Positions 26,973 through 33,778 of a stretch of 33,778 nucleotides of DNA are shown here, one piece after another (the stretch's first letter is position 1; every line of letters starts with the position of its first letter). The notes under the pieces are model-generated. The model was given only the letters and a program-made list of their open reading frames with translations, searched no databases and was not told the origin of the DNA. A program made the translations under genes and the position numbers. The DNA comes from JAZRZI01 sp045601325 (lineage in GTDB: Bacteria; Bacillota_I; Bacilli_A; RFN20; CAG-826): assembly GCA_045601325.1 (NCBI GenBank), contig JAZRZI010000009.1, forward strand, positions 1-33,778. The letters run 5' to 3'.

Positions 26973-28487
26973 CTAGTTATAATGTTTCTTTTGCTTTAAA
27001 ACAACAAAAGAAATAATAAACATTAAAGCGGAAGTAGAAATCATAGTCATTAAAGTGAGGTTGTTGTTAGTTATCGTATGAAACAACTTATTAGAAGAAA
27101 TTGTTTCAACGGAAATAATCTCTCCATGATAGCTAGCCCAACTAATTAGTCTATCTCTTGCGTTTTCATATTCTTGCTCTGTCATAAATAAGCGACGTTG
27201 TTCAATAGATAACTTAAGATAAGCTTCTTTCGCTAACGGGTAATACGAAACACATTGTCCACTTGTGTTATCGTTCATATGCATATAGTTATTTACAAAA
27301 AGTTGGATTGGGTTTAAAGATCCTTCTATGAATGTTTTTCCGCATTCAGAGCAAACATAGTGGTCTTCATTTAAAACCAAATCATGGGATGCTTCTTTAC
27401 CTTTAATTTGAATGTTTTGTAGTATTATCCACCTATCGTCAAAACCACATCCAACATTGGTGGTTCCAATCTCTAATTTAATATAAAAATCATTAACAAT
27501 TTGTCCGTCAAAAAACGATGAGAAATCATAATAAAACGAAGAAATAGCAGTAGGATTGCCATATTTTTTATCAAATAGAGAATAATTAATTCCATCAAAC
27601 GATGTCATAAAAGATATGTAATTACCATAGTCACCAAAGTAATATGCAAATCTCGAATTTGTTATTTCAAGTGATAACGTTTCTAATTGGTTTTCTAAAT
27701 ATGGATTTATATGGAAAATAATTGAACCACTTGATTTAGTGGCGCTAGATACTAACTTTAAACCCGTCCAAGAAAGTTCGTTTCCAATTTCAATGTTATT
27801 TGTTTCTAGTTCTTCTAAGACACTGAATGAGGAAAAGTCACAATCGTAATAAACACAATTTGACTGAGTGCAATTTAATGTTTTTTCAGATAAGTTTCCT
27901 ATTAATAGCAACGAATATAGTTTCGTACCAATTCTATTAAGGACAAATGTGCCTGTTGGATGATTTAACTCAACCTTCATATAAAAGGAACGATAGCCTT
28001 TTGCAAAATTAGTTAAATCGGTCTCGTACGTATATGAACTATTACTTAAACTTGTAAATGTTACTGCAGGAGAAACGAATGAATTACTATTCTGTGATAA
28101 ATAAACGCTGATTGATGTATTACCAGGAATAGATGGATCCAAATTAGCGTTATCACTAATTAATGCATCCATTGAATAGGAAAGATTATCGATGACAAAT
28201 CCAGCTTCAACATTAACTTTATAAATAATATAGCCTTGGCTTGCTTCTGATTCGTTTTTCCATTCTTTAGTGGGTACAACACCATGAGCTTCATTACTAC
28301 CAGAAACATGATAATAAGATAATTTTTCCGTATTATTGAAAGATGTTGTTCGATAATCAATATTTAGCAAAGTTTCATCCTCGGCTTTTGCGATTATTGA
28401 TTTACTATTTGTAGAAAGCAAAAAGAAAAATGCACAAAAAACCATCAACGAAGCAATATTAATTAAGTGTCTGATTTTGATTTTCAT
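26973..28487 (-). CDS. Anchored surface protein with two beta-sandwich modules and an MHMN/GQC C-terminal module
   Basis: 504 residues. Signal peptide (about 1-34). Module 1 (about 40-200) has AHGVVPTKEWKNE, GYIIYKVNV and FYMKVELNHPTGTFVLNRIGTKLY. Module 2 (about 205-370) has SRFAYYFGDYG and GTTNVGCGFDDRW and is closest to the first module of the protein at 1412-4162. A short VCSECGK pair follows. Residues 394-462 (FVNNYMHMNDNTSGQC, AKEAYLKLSIEQRRLF, RDRLISWASYHGE) match the end of the 519-residue protein. A membrane helix (about 480-497) and KQKKHYN finish it. No Shine-Dalgarno is visible, so it may be leaderless. The surface-binding role is inference. Confidence 0.83.
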   Translation of the reverse strand: MKIKIRHLINIASLMVFCAFFFLLSTNSKSIIAKAEDETLLNIDYRTTSFNNTEKLSYYHVSGSNEAHGVVPTKEWKNESEASQGYIIYKVNVEAGFVIDNLSYSMDALISDNANLDPSIPGNTSISVYLSQNSNSFVSPAVTFTSLSNSSYTYETDLTNFAKGYRSFYMKVELNHPTGTFVLNRIGTKLYSLLLIGNLSEKTLNCTQSNCVYYDCDFSSFSVLEELETNNIEIGNELSWTGLKLVSSATKSSGSIIFHINPYLENQLETLSLEITNSRFAYYFGDYGNYISFMTSFDGINYSLFDKKYGNPTAISSFYYDFSSFFDGQIVNDFYIKLEIGTTNVGCGFDDRWIILQNIQIKGKEASHDLVLNEDHYVCSECGKTFIEGSLNPIQLFVNNYMHMNDNTSGQCVSYYPLAKEAYLKLSIEQRRLFMTEQEYENARDRLISWASYHGEIISVETISSNKLFHTITNNNLTLMTMISTSALMFIISFVVLKQKKHYN

Positions 28488-28496
28488 ATATAAGTA

Positions 28497-28502
28497 AATA
28501 TA
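28497..28502 (-). promoter_or_regulatory. Possible -10 box of the gene starting at 28487
   Basis: TATATT on the minus strand, nine bases before ATG 28487, with no ribosome site between. It would give a leader of about three bases. Weaker than the other leaderless candidates because the whole region is AT-rich. Confidence 0.3.
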
Positions 28503-28546
28503 GATTATTTTAGAAATTTAGTCATTACTAATAAGCAGAATTTATG

Positions 28547-28577
28547 AAAAAATCCTTTGTTTTAATAACAAAGGATT
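28547..28577 (-). terminator. Rho-independent terminator of pfp-side / surface-gene boundary
   Basis: Perfect 11-bp stem AATCCTTTGTT (28551-28561) / AACAAAGGATT (28567-28577), 5-base loop, followed on the minus strand by six T. It lies just after the stop of the pfp gene (28600), so it ends pfp transcription and insulates the surface-protein gene at 28487. Confidence 0.9.
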
Positions 28578-28599
28578 ATCTTTGTAATTAATATATTAA

Positions 28600-30261
28600 T
28601 TATTCGCCTTTTTCTAACGCGAGTGTTCTTGTGGTTAAATCGCAAACTTCACTTGGACCATAGTATTGAATTGCGCCGGGGAATGTATAGCAAGTTTCAA
28701 CCGCCCAAGTAGCTCTTTGAGATTCAAAGTATTTAAATGGTTTGCCATCTAATTCCACTAAAGCTTTCTTAATAACTGGTTTATCTTCGCCGTGTCTTCT
28801 TTCCATGTTCATCATCTTTGTGATAGGCATACCACCAGCAACCCATTCTTCTGCTGGTTTAGAAAGGTTAGACACTTTGGATAAGTAACCATTATAACCA
28901 TATTGAACGAGCATAAAAGCGTTATAACCCAATGAATAGCAGTAGTCTGCATCAAAGTTAGATGGGAACGCACATCTTCCTTCATAACCGAAGAAGTGAT
29001 GTAAAGCAGAGAATTTACCTTTGTATTCACCTTTAGCTTTTCTTTCCGCTAATTTGTCTTTGACTAATGCAGAGAATAATTTCTCAGATTCAATCAAGGA
29101 AACTTGTACATTACCGTGAGGGTCTCTTTCTAAGAATAATTGTTGTTGAATACCTTGAGGCAAGATAGCGAACACTTTAAATGATTCTTCACTTAATCCT
29201 TTTTCAATAAACGCATATTTTTCATTCCATGATGGCAATGCATTAAATGCATCAGCTTTAGAACCCGCTAAGAGTTCGTTGATTTCATGAATTAATGTTG
29301 AGAATTCAGGAACGAATTCAACAACACCTTCAGGAATAATAGCAACACCAAAGTTCATACCTTTGTTACTTCTTTCTACCACGCTATCAGCGATATAATC
29401 AGCAATCTCGCTTAGTGATTGTTTCTTTGCTGCAACTTCTTCAGAAATTAAACAAATGTTAGGTTGTGTTTCAAGAGCACATTCAAGGGCGACGTGAGAT
29501 GCACTTCTACCCATGACTTTAACGAAGTGCCAATACTTTTTAGCACTATTAGCGTCTCTTTCAATATTGCCGATAAGTTCACTATATGTCTTAGTTGCGG
29601 TATCAAAACCAAACGAGCATTCGATGTCTTCGTTTTTCAAGTCACCATCAATTGTCTTAGGGCAACCAATAACTTGGACACCAGCGTTATTAGCAGCAAA
29701 ATATTCCGCTAAAACGGCAGCATTTGTGTTGCTATCGTCACCACCGATAATAACAATCGCAGTGATTCCGTGTTTCTTACAAACTTCAGTAGCGACTTTA
29801 AATTGTTCTTCTGTTTCTAATTTAGTTCTACCAGAGCCGATGATATCAAAACCACCAGTGTTTCTATATGCATCGATATACTCATCATCAAAAATAAGAA
29901 AGTTATCTTCAATTAAACCACTAGGGCCGTTTCTAAAACCAATCAATTGGTTATCTTTGTTTGTGGCCTTTAGTGCATCATATAAGCCACTGACAACATT
30001 ATGTCCACCCGGTGCTTGACCGCCAGAGAGGATAACACCAACAACGTGTTTCTTGTTTTCTGATGTATTAACACCTTTTTGGAATGTAATTTCATTTTTA
30101 CCATAGGTATTTGGGAAAAGAGCTTTAATCTTTTCTTGATCAGCCACACTGTGAGTAGGTTCTCCTTCTTTAACACAGATTTCACTGACGCCATGTCTAA
30201 GCATACCTGGAAGCTTAGGGTTATATTGATATCTTGCAACTTGTAGAGGTGAAAGTTTCAT
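28600..30261 (-). CDS. pfp: Pyrophosphate-dependent phosphofructokinase, long form (EC 2.7.1.90)
   Basis: 553 residues, typical of the long plant/spirochaete-like PPi-PFK group. Motifs: VILSGGQAPGGHN (77-88), GFRNGPSGL (108-116), IIGGDDSNTNA (171-181) with Asp176 in place of the glycine of ATP-PFK, PKTIDGDL with Lys202, and MGRSASHVAL. The pair Asp176/Lys202 is the established mark of pyrophosphate use. It interconverts fructose 6-phosphate and fructose 1,6-bisphosphate in glycolysis. AAAGGAG precedes the start and it has its own terminator, so it is a separate unit from the surface genes. Confidence 0.96.
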   Translation of the reverse strand: MKLSPLQVARYQYNPKLPGMLRHGVSEICVKEGEPTHSVADQEKIKALFPNTYGKNEITFQKGVNTSENKKHVVGVILSGGQAPGGHNVVSGLYDALKATNKDNQLIGFRNGPSGLIEDNFLIFDDEYIDAYRNTGGFDIIGSGRTKLETEEQFKVATEVCKKHGITAIVIIGGDDSNTNAAVLAEYFAANNAGVQVIGCPKTIDGDLKNEDIECSFGFDTATKTYSELIGNIERDANSAKKYWHFVKVMGRSASHVALECALETQPNICLISEEVAAKKQSLSEIADYIADSVVERSNKGMNFGVAIIPEGVVEFVPEFSTLIHEINELLAGSKADAFNALPSWNEKYAFIEKGLSEESFKVFAILPQGIQQQLFLERDPHGNVQVSLIESEKLFSALVKDKLAERKAKGEYKGKFSALHHFFGYEGRCAFPSNFDADYCYSLGYNAFMLVQYGYNGYLSKVSNLSKPAEEWVAGGMPITKMMNMERRHGEDKPVIKKALVELDGKPFKYFESQRATWAVETCYTFPGAIQYYGPSEVCDLTTRTLALEKGE

Positions 30262-30310
30262 ATAATTATTTCTCCTTTAAAACTATCGTTAAAATTATAA
30301 CTTTATATAT

Positions 30311-30340
30311 AAAAAACTCAACAACTTCTAATTGTTGAGT
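30311..30340 (-). terminator. Rho-independent terminator of msrA
   Basis: Perfect 9-bp stem ACTCAACAA (30316-30324) / TTGTTGAGT (30332-30340), 7-base loop, T-run on the minus strand. It lies directly after the msrA stop and before the pfp start. Confidence 0.9.
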
Positions 30341-30348
30341 AAAGTAAA

Positions 30349-30834
30349 CTATTTTCTTTTTGAATCAATAAGCTCTTTTTCAAATTCTATTGGATGCTTC
30401 TCACTATAATGCTGATGGTACTCTTCAGCAGCGTAGAACACTTTAAATTTTTCAATAGAAATACAAATCTCCTTATCGCATTTTGCTTGCTTTTTAGCGA
30501 GGAAATCTTCAACAAGTAAACATTCTTCATCATCTTGATAAAAGACCGCTAAAGTGTACGAGAATCCTTTATCAACAAATTGTCCTTCTCCATCAAAAGG
30601 ATCTATGTTATTAAAGAAGTCTTCCAATATATCCAAATAAGATATCTTGGTTTCATCATAGATGATTTTGATTGTTTCTCTATGCCCTGTAGATTGAGAT
30701 TTAACTTCTTGATAGGTTGGGTTGATTTCATCACCACCTGAATATCCACTTATAACATCAATGATGCCGTCTCTTTTATAAAAGACACTGGCGATGCACC
30801 AGAAACAACCACCTGCTAAATAAATGTTTTTCAT
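30349..30834 (-). CDS. msrA: Peptide methionine (S)-S-oxide reductase MsrA
   Basis: 161 residues, standard length for the single-domain enzyme. GGCFWC near the start holds catalytic Cys10. Other family blocks are SGYSGGDEINPTYQEV, GHRETIKIIYD, FFNNIDPFDGEGQFVDKG and EEYHQHYSEKHP. It reduces methionine-S-sulfoxide in proteins, protecting against oxidation. No MsrB partner is visible. No Shine-Dalgarno; a TATAAT box ends eight bases before ATG, pointing to a near-leaderless transcript. Confidence 0.96.
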   Translation of the reverse strand: MKNIYLAGGCFWCIASVFYKRDGIIDVISGYSGGDEINPTYQEVKSQSTGHRETIKIIYDETKISYLDILEDFFNNIDPFDGEGQFVDKGFSYTLAVFYQDDEECLLVEDFLAKKQAKCDKEICISIEKFKVFYAAEEYHQHYSEKHPIEFEKELIDSKRK

Positions 30835-30842
30835 AATTACTA

Positions 30843-30850
30843 ATTATAAT
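30843..30850. promoter_or_regulatory. Overlapping divergent -10 boxes (ATTATAAT)
   Basis: The palindromic ATTATAAT contains TATAAT on both strands. On the minus strand (30848-30843) it sits eight bases before msrA, giving a leader of about two bases; the -35 window with 17-bp spacing reads TATTCT. On the plus strand (30845-30850) it could serve the remnant gene at 30877. Confidence 0.5.
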
Positions 30851-30876
30851 GACTAATTAGGTTGCAGAATAGAATT

Positions 30877-31085
30877 ATGAATAAAAACAAATGTTCACCA
30901 GCAGAAGCATATCGTAGAGAGAACAATAGAGTGTGCCCTTACTGTGGTAACGATACACACTGTAACTCTCTAGTTCATCGTATAATCATTAAAAACATGG
31001 TTTGTATAAGTCATATCATCTTGAGATGACTTGTTCTAAGTGTGGTAAGAAATATATTACAGAGGGTAACAAAGTTAAATTATGA
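30877..31085 (+). pseudogene. Frameshifted small zinc-ribbon protein
   Basis: The first frame reads 51 codons with CPYCG and then stops. In the next frame the text continues YHLEMTCSKCGKKYITEG. Adding one A to the A5 run near 30996 joins both into a single protein of about 69 residues with two CxxC pairs, a zinc-ribbon layout of phage-like or hypothetical proteins. No function can be assigned. The 3' end overlaps the next remnant (TTATGA). Confidence 0.6.
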
Positions 31086-31391
31086 TCAAAGTATCCACTG
31101 AAACCGGTTCTATATCCCAATTTGTAGGAGATAAAAAAAGCAATCGAAATGATCAAAGAAGCAGGCTTTGATTTCTTTGATTTTACTCTTTGCAAAATGG
31201 ATGGGTGAATATGACTACAACACAAAAGACATTAAAAAAGAACAAAACGAACTAACTGGTAAAGACTATAAGAAATACTGTAAAGAGATTAGAGAATACG
31301 CGGATAGTTGGGTATATCCTGCAATCAAACTCACGCACCATATCCAATCTACTGTAAACCAAGTCTAATAAGTTTAAATCATTGAATAAGG
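31082..31391 (+). pseudogene. Remnant of a sugar phosphate isomerase/epimerase (AP_endonuc_2-like TIM barrel), cut by IS66
   Basis: Reading across three small indels gives a continuous family N-terminus: STETGSISQFVGDKKAIE, MIKEAGFDFFDFTLCKMDG, EYDYNTKDI, YKKYCKEIREYADSLG and CNQTHAPYP. The indels are an extra A in the A7 run at 31133-31139, an extra G near 31203-31205, and a missing T near 31309. About 100 residues survive. The reading then ends at the left inverted repeat of the IS66 element at 31392. The family's sugar role would suit the locus, but this copy cannot be functional. Confidence 0.75.
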
Positions 31392-31412
31392 GTAAGCGTA
31401 AATAAATACCAT
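31392..31412 (+). repeat. IS66 terminal inverted repeat (tnpC side)
   Basis: Starts GTAAGCGTAA and is the exact reverse complement of 33758-33778 over all 21 bases. Confidence 0.95.
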
Positions 31413-31417
31413 ATATG

Positions 31418-31443
31418 AAAAAGCCAGGATGATTAGTTCTGGC
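31418..31443 (-). terminator. Terminator of the IS66 transposase operon
   Basis: Stem GCCAG (31423-31427) / CTGGC (31439-31443) overlaps the tnpC stop codon; the minus strand continues with five T. The plus strand also has a T-run after CTGGCA, so it may work in both directions and block read-through into the element. Confidence 0.65.
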
Positions 31444-33001
31444 ATTTTTTGTTTGTAAAGGATGTGAGCATCGACATTTCATCACTCCATGGTAAGAGTT
31501 TGCTAATGTCTTTTTGCTTCGTTCTCCATATCTGACAAAACACTTGATATAGATACATATAAGGATCTAAACCATTCATTTTAGCTGTTTGAATCACTGA
31601 GAAAATAATCGCACTTGCATCCGCTCCATTATGGGTATTAGAAAACAAGAAGTTTTTTCGACATATAACAAATGGTTTAACCGCTCGTTCGGCAAGATTG
31701 TTGCTTAAAGGAATGTGTCCATCGCTTAAAAATCTTATAAGTTTATCTTTTTGATTTAAAGAATATTGCATTGCTTCTTTAAGCTTGCCATCACTTTTAT
31801 CAATTTTAGATTCTACTTTTAAGAAATATTCATCCACTAGAGGTTTAGATTCTTTTTGTCTGGCTCGATATATTTGATCAACTGTCTCTAATTTCTTATA
31901 TTTTTCTTCTAAGCCAAATAATTTATCAATGATTTTAATATAGGTAATCGCTAAAGAGGAGGGACGTTGTTTAGAAGATAACCCTTTGATAATATCGCTA
32001 TATTTTCTTTTGACATGGGCCCAACACCCCGCTAAAGAGACATTATCGATATTGTTATATCCTTCATAGCCATCAACGACAAGATTACCTTTATATTCTT
32101 TTAAGAATTGTTTAGGATTATCGCTGCTTCTCGTCTTTTCAAAATCATAAATATAGATAGGATAATCATAAGTTGAGGTAGCATAAACCCACATATATGA
32201 TTTATCTCTATTTTCCTTTTTCTTATATTCAAGAACTTCCAATGTTGTTTCATCCGCATGAAGGACTTTGACTTCTGTGTTGATGAGGCGTTTATATAAT
32301 TCCTCGTAAATTGGACACAATTCTCTAGCTCCTTCAATAACATAATTGGACAAAGCCTGCCTAGATATTAATAATCCACGATCGTTAAGAGATTTTTCTA
32401 AGCGATATAAAGGCACTCCTAAAACGTATTTATGATAAAGAATGCTCGCTAAAAAGGAGGGAGTTAAATATCCTTGATAAGGATCGTCTTGTCCCTTTTG
32501 ATATATAACATTATCTTTGACATATTTATGGATACGATATTCTTCCACTCTTATTTCAATAGGAAGCATTTCTACTTTAGTTCTAACATCAAACCCAATA
32601 TAAGATAAATCGGAGATCGTTTCTTTTTCATCTGGATATATATCTATTATTCTTTTTTGGATGTTTTTAGATAAGAAGTTATCGGAAAGTTTAACACCAA
32701 CTTTTCTTCCGCGCTTTTTCTTATCTTTTATTTCTTTGTTAACATCTAAAGAAGTATTTTCTTCCGCTTCATTAATCACATTTTTAGTGATTTCACTTTT
32801 AGCAACATATAATCTGGCTCTTTCAATACGCTGACCTTCTAATAATCTTTCAATTTGTTTAAAAGCATCATCTCTTTCTTCGATGACTTTACGAAAATCA
32901 ACTTTTAGTTTTTCATGTTCTTCTAATAAGCCTATATTTTCTTTTTCTTTGCTTTCAATAATCGCAATAAGTTCTTCTTTAGATAGCTTAGAATAATCCA
33001 T
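31433..33001 (-). CDS. tnpC: IS66 transposase TnpC
   Basis: 522 residues, full length. The N-terminal coiled coil (about 15-75, EKENIGLLEEHEKLKVDF) is followed by a DNA-binding region. It then has the DDE domain: VLHADETTLEV, LVVDGYEGYNNI, and PLSNNLAERAVKPFVICRKN, holding the D, D and E positions. The C-terminal IS66 block (FSNTHNGADASAIIFSVIQTAKMNGLDPYMYL) is present. The region that usually holds a zinc finger (about 90-170) has no cysteines. Catalyses transposition with TnpA and TnpB. Intact frame. Confidence 0.96.
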   Translation of the reverse strand: MDYSKLSKEELIAIIESKEKENIGLLEEHEKLKVDFRKVIEERDDAFKQIERLLEGQRIERARLYVAKSEITKNVINEAEENTSLDVNKEIKDKKKRGRKVGVKLSDNFLSKNIQKRIIDIYPDEKETISDLSYIGFDVRTKVEMLPIEIRVEEYRIHKYVKDNVIYQKGQDDPYQGYLTPSFLASILYHKYVLGVPLYRLEKSLNDRGLLISRQALSNYVIEGARELCPIYEELYKRLINTEVKVLHADETTLEVLEYKKKENRDKSYMWVYATSTYDYPIYIYDFEKTRSSDNPKQFLKEYKGNLVVDGYEGYNNIDNVSLAGCWAHVKRKYSDIIKGLSSKQRPSSLAITYIKIIDKLFGLEEKYKKLETVDQIYRARQKESKPLVDEYFLKVESKIDKSDGKLKEAMQYSLNQKDKLIRFLSDGHIPLSNNLAERAVKPFVICRKNFLFSNTHNGADASAIIFSVIQTAKMNGLDPYMYLYQVFCQIWRTKQKDISKLLPWSDEMSMLTSFTNKKCQN

Positions 33002-33081
33002 GTAAATAGGATATCATAATTAGTAAAAAATTACAAAGTAATTTTTAATAATATTATTCACTAAAAAAGAGGATTGCTCCT

Positions 33082-33429
33082 CTAATAAGTATGTTTAATA
33101 TCAATGGGAAGATGAATTTGAGTGATATCCATGCCCATAAGTAAGTAATTAAGTTCATCTTTACTTATTGACATTTTCCCATATTCAACTTTAGGCCAGC
33201 GAAATTTATCTTTAGTTAATCGCTTTTGATACAACCATATTCCATCAATGTCTATTTCTATTATCTTTAAGCGATTCTTGTGTTTATTTGAGAACATGAA
33301 TATCTTATTCTTCATATCACTTAAAGAGAATGTTTCCTGGATGATAATTAATAAACCGTCAATAGATTTTCTTAAATCAGTTGGACCAGAGAATAGATAT
33401 ATCCCTTCATTATTAGATAGATCAATCAT
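33082..33429 (-). CDS. tnpB: IS66 accessory protein TnpB (Orf2)
   Basis: 115 residues, standard IS66 Orf2: LFSGPTDLRKSIDGL, FMFSNKHKNRLKIIEIDIDGIWLYQKRL and FRWPKV. Its start overlaps the tnpA stop (ATGA), so it is translationally coupled. Eighty non-coding bases separate it from tnpC. Required for IS66 transposition, mechanism not known in detail. Confidence 0.95.
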   Translation of the reverse strand: MIDLSNNEGIYLFSGPTDLRKSIDGLLIIIQETFSLSDMKNKIFMFSNKHKNRLKIIEIDIDGIWLYQKRLTKDKFRWPKVEYGKMSISKDELNYLLMGMDITQIHLPIDIKHTY

Positions 33430-33701
33430 GATAACGCTCCTAGAAATATGGCAAGATTATTTTGATTAATCTCGATTAAATGATTATCTAATTTAAAGGA
33501 TATGGTTTTAGATGAATTAACAATTCCTTTTGTTGTTATTTGAATAAACGATGATTTTTCTCCTCTATCAATTCTTTTATGAAAGCTAATTAATCCACGT
33601 ATAACCGCGGGAGAGATATTGTTAGCAACTGCGAAATCTTTGGGTGATAATCCACTTTCTAAATAACATTGATATAAAACTTCTTTTTCTTCTTTGTTCA
33701 T
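33426..33701 (-). CDS. tnpA: IS66 accessory protein TnpA (Orf1)
   Basis: 91 residues with an N-terminal helix-turn-helix (LYQCYLESGLSPKDFAVANNISPAVIRG) and a short beta-rich C-terminus. First gene of the IS66 operon; AAAGG precedes the start. Its size and place fit IS66 Orf1, although sequence conservation in this family member is low. Confidence 0.85.
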   Translation of the reverse strand: MNKEEKEVLYQCYLESGLSPKDFAVANNISPAVIRGLISFHKRIDRGEKSSFIQITTKGIVNSSKTISFKLDNHLIEINQNNLAIFLGALS

Positions 33702-33757
33702 AAAAACATGCCTTTCTTATGCGAAAATCATCGCAAAATCGGAATGTTTTATGAAGA

Positions 33758-33778
33758 ATGGTATTTATTTACGCTTAC
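33758..33778 (-). repeat. IS66 terminal inverted repeat (tnpA side)
   Basis: Exact inverted copy of 31392-31412; ends ACGCTTAC at the window edge. Confidence 0.95.

Larger units (their letters stand above)
31392..33778 (-). mobile_element. Complete IS66-family insertion sequence, 2387 bp
   Basis: Perfect 21-bp terminal inverted repeats begin GTAAGCG, the usual IS66 terminus, and enclose three genes in the standard order tnpA, tnpB, tnpC on the minus strand. The right end coincides with the last base of the window. The 8-bp target duplication expected for IS66 would be GAATAAGG (31384-31391) on the left; its right copy lies outside. The insertion interrupts the isomerase remnant. Confidence 0.93.

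Noticed and set aside
26973..28487. Membership of the surface gene at 28487 in one operon with the gene at 26844
   Set aside because: The 128-base gap contains the direct-repeat operator and promoter space, so a separate transcript for 26844 is more likely, though read-through cannot be excluded.
29513..30019. 168-codon open frame on the plus strand
   Set aside because: Lies wholly antisense to pfp, whose residues are strongly conserved; no ribosome site and no recognisable domain.
31168..31368. 66-codon open frame as an independent gene
   Set aside because: Its text EYDYNTKDI...IREYADS is one frame of the broken isomerase; it lacks an ATG start and ribosome site.

Overview
This is low-GC DNA with long AT-rich intergenic stretches. 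TGA is used as a stop (for example at 17166-17168) and Trp is read from TGG, so the code is standard. Shine-Dalgarno sites, lipoprotein signals, surface proteins built from InlB-type repeats, and a pyrophosphate-dependent phosphofructokinase together suggest a gut-type, single-membrane Bacillota/Mycoplasmatota relative. The lineage is inferred from style and not proven by a marker gene.

Layout. 1-1386: most of an IS110-family insertion sequence, with its left end outside the window. 1412-5946 (minus): two surface proteins. 6214-19282 (plus): a carbohydrate-use block with a beta-helix glycoside hydrolase lipoprotein, an AraC-type regulator, a CUT1 sugar ABC importer (binding lipoprotein, an extra membrane-anchored Ig-like protein, two permeases, no ATPase), a GH106-like lipoprotein hydrolase, an anchored lectin-like surface protein and a cytoplasmic GH36 alpha-galactosidase. 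19289-28487 (minus): an SGNH esterase lipoprotein, a modular lipoprotein, a 1310-residue InlB-repeat surface protein and a smaller anchored surface protein. 28600-30834 (minus): housekeeping genes pfp and msrA, each with its own terminator. 30877-31391: two frameshifted gene remnants, the second cut by an IS66-family element. That element is bounded by perfect 21-bp inverted repeats and ends exactly at the window edge.

How it fits together (inference). Surface proteins carrying many related beta-sandwich, probably sugar-binding, modules would hold a polysaccharide at the cell. The lipoprotein GH28/GH49-like and GH106-like enzymes and the SGNH esterase would trim it outside. The ABC importer would take up oligosaccharides, and the GH36 enzyme would remove alpha-galactose inside. 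The layout resembles a Gram-positive polysaccharide utilisation locus, with an unusually large share of surface-binding proteins.

The most notable signals are these. Three minus-strand surface genes each have a direct repeat GCAAC-N16-GCAAC upstream, with exactly 21-bp spacing, about 70-110 bases from the start codon; this is AraC-type operator geometry. Several genes lack a Shine-Dalgarno site and have a TATAAT-like box 6-9 bases before ATG, suggesting leaderless mRNAs. Two kinds of C-terminal membrane anchor recur: a GC[GK]GS tripartite tail, and an MHMN...GQC module.
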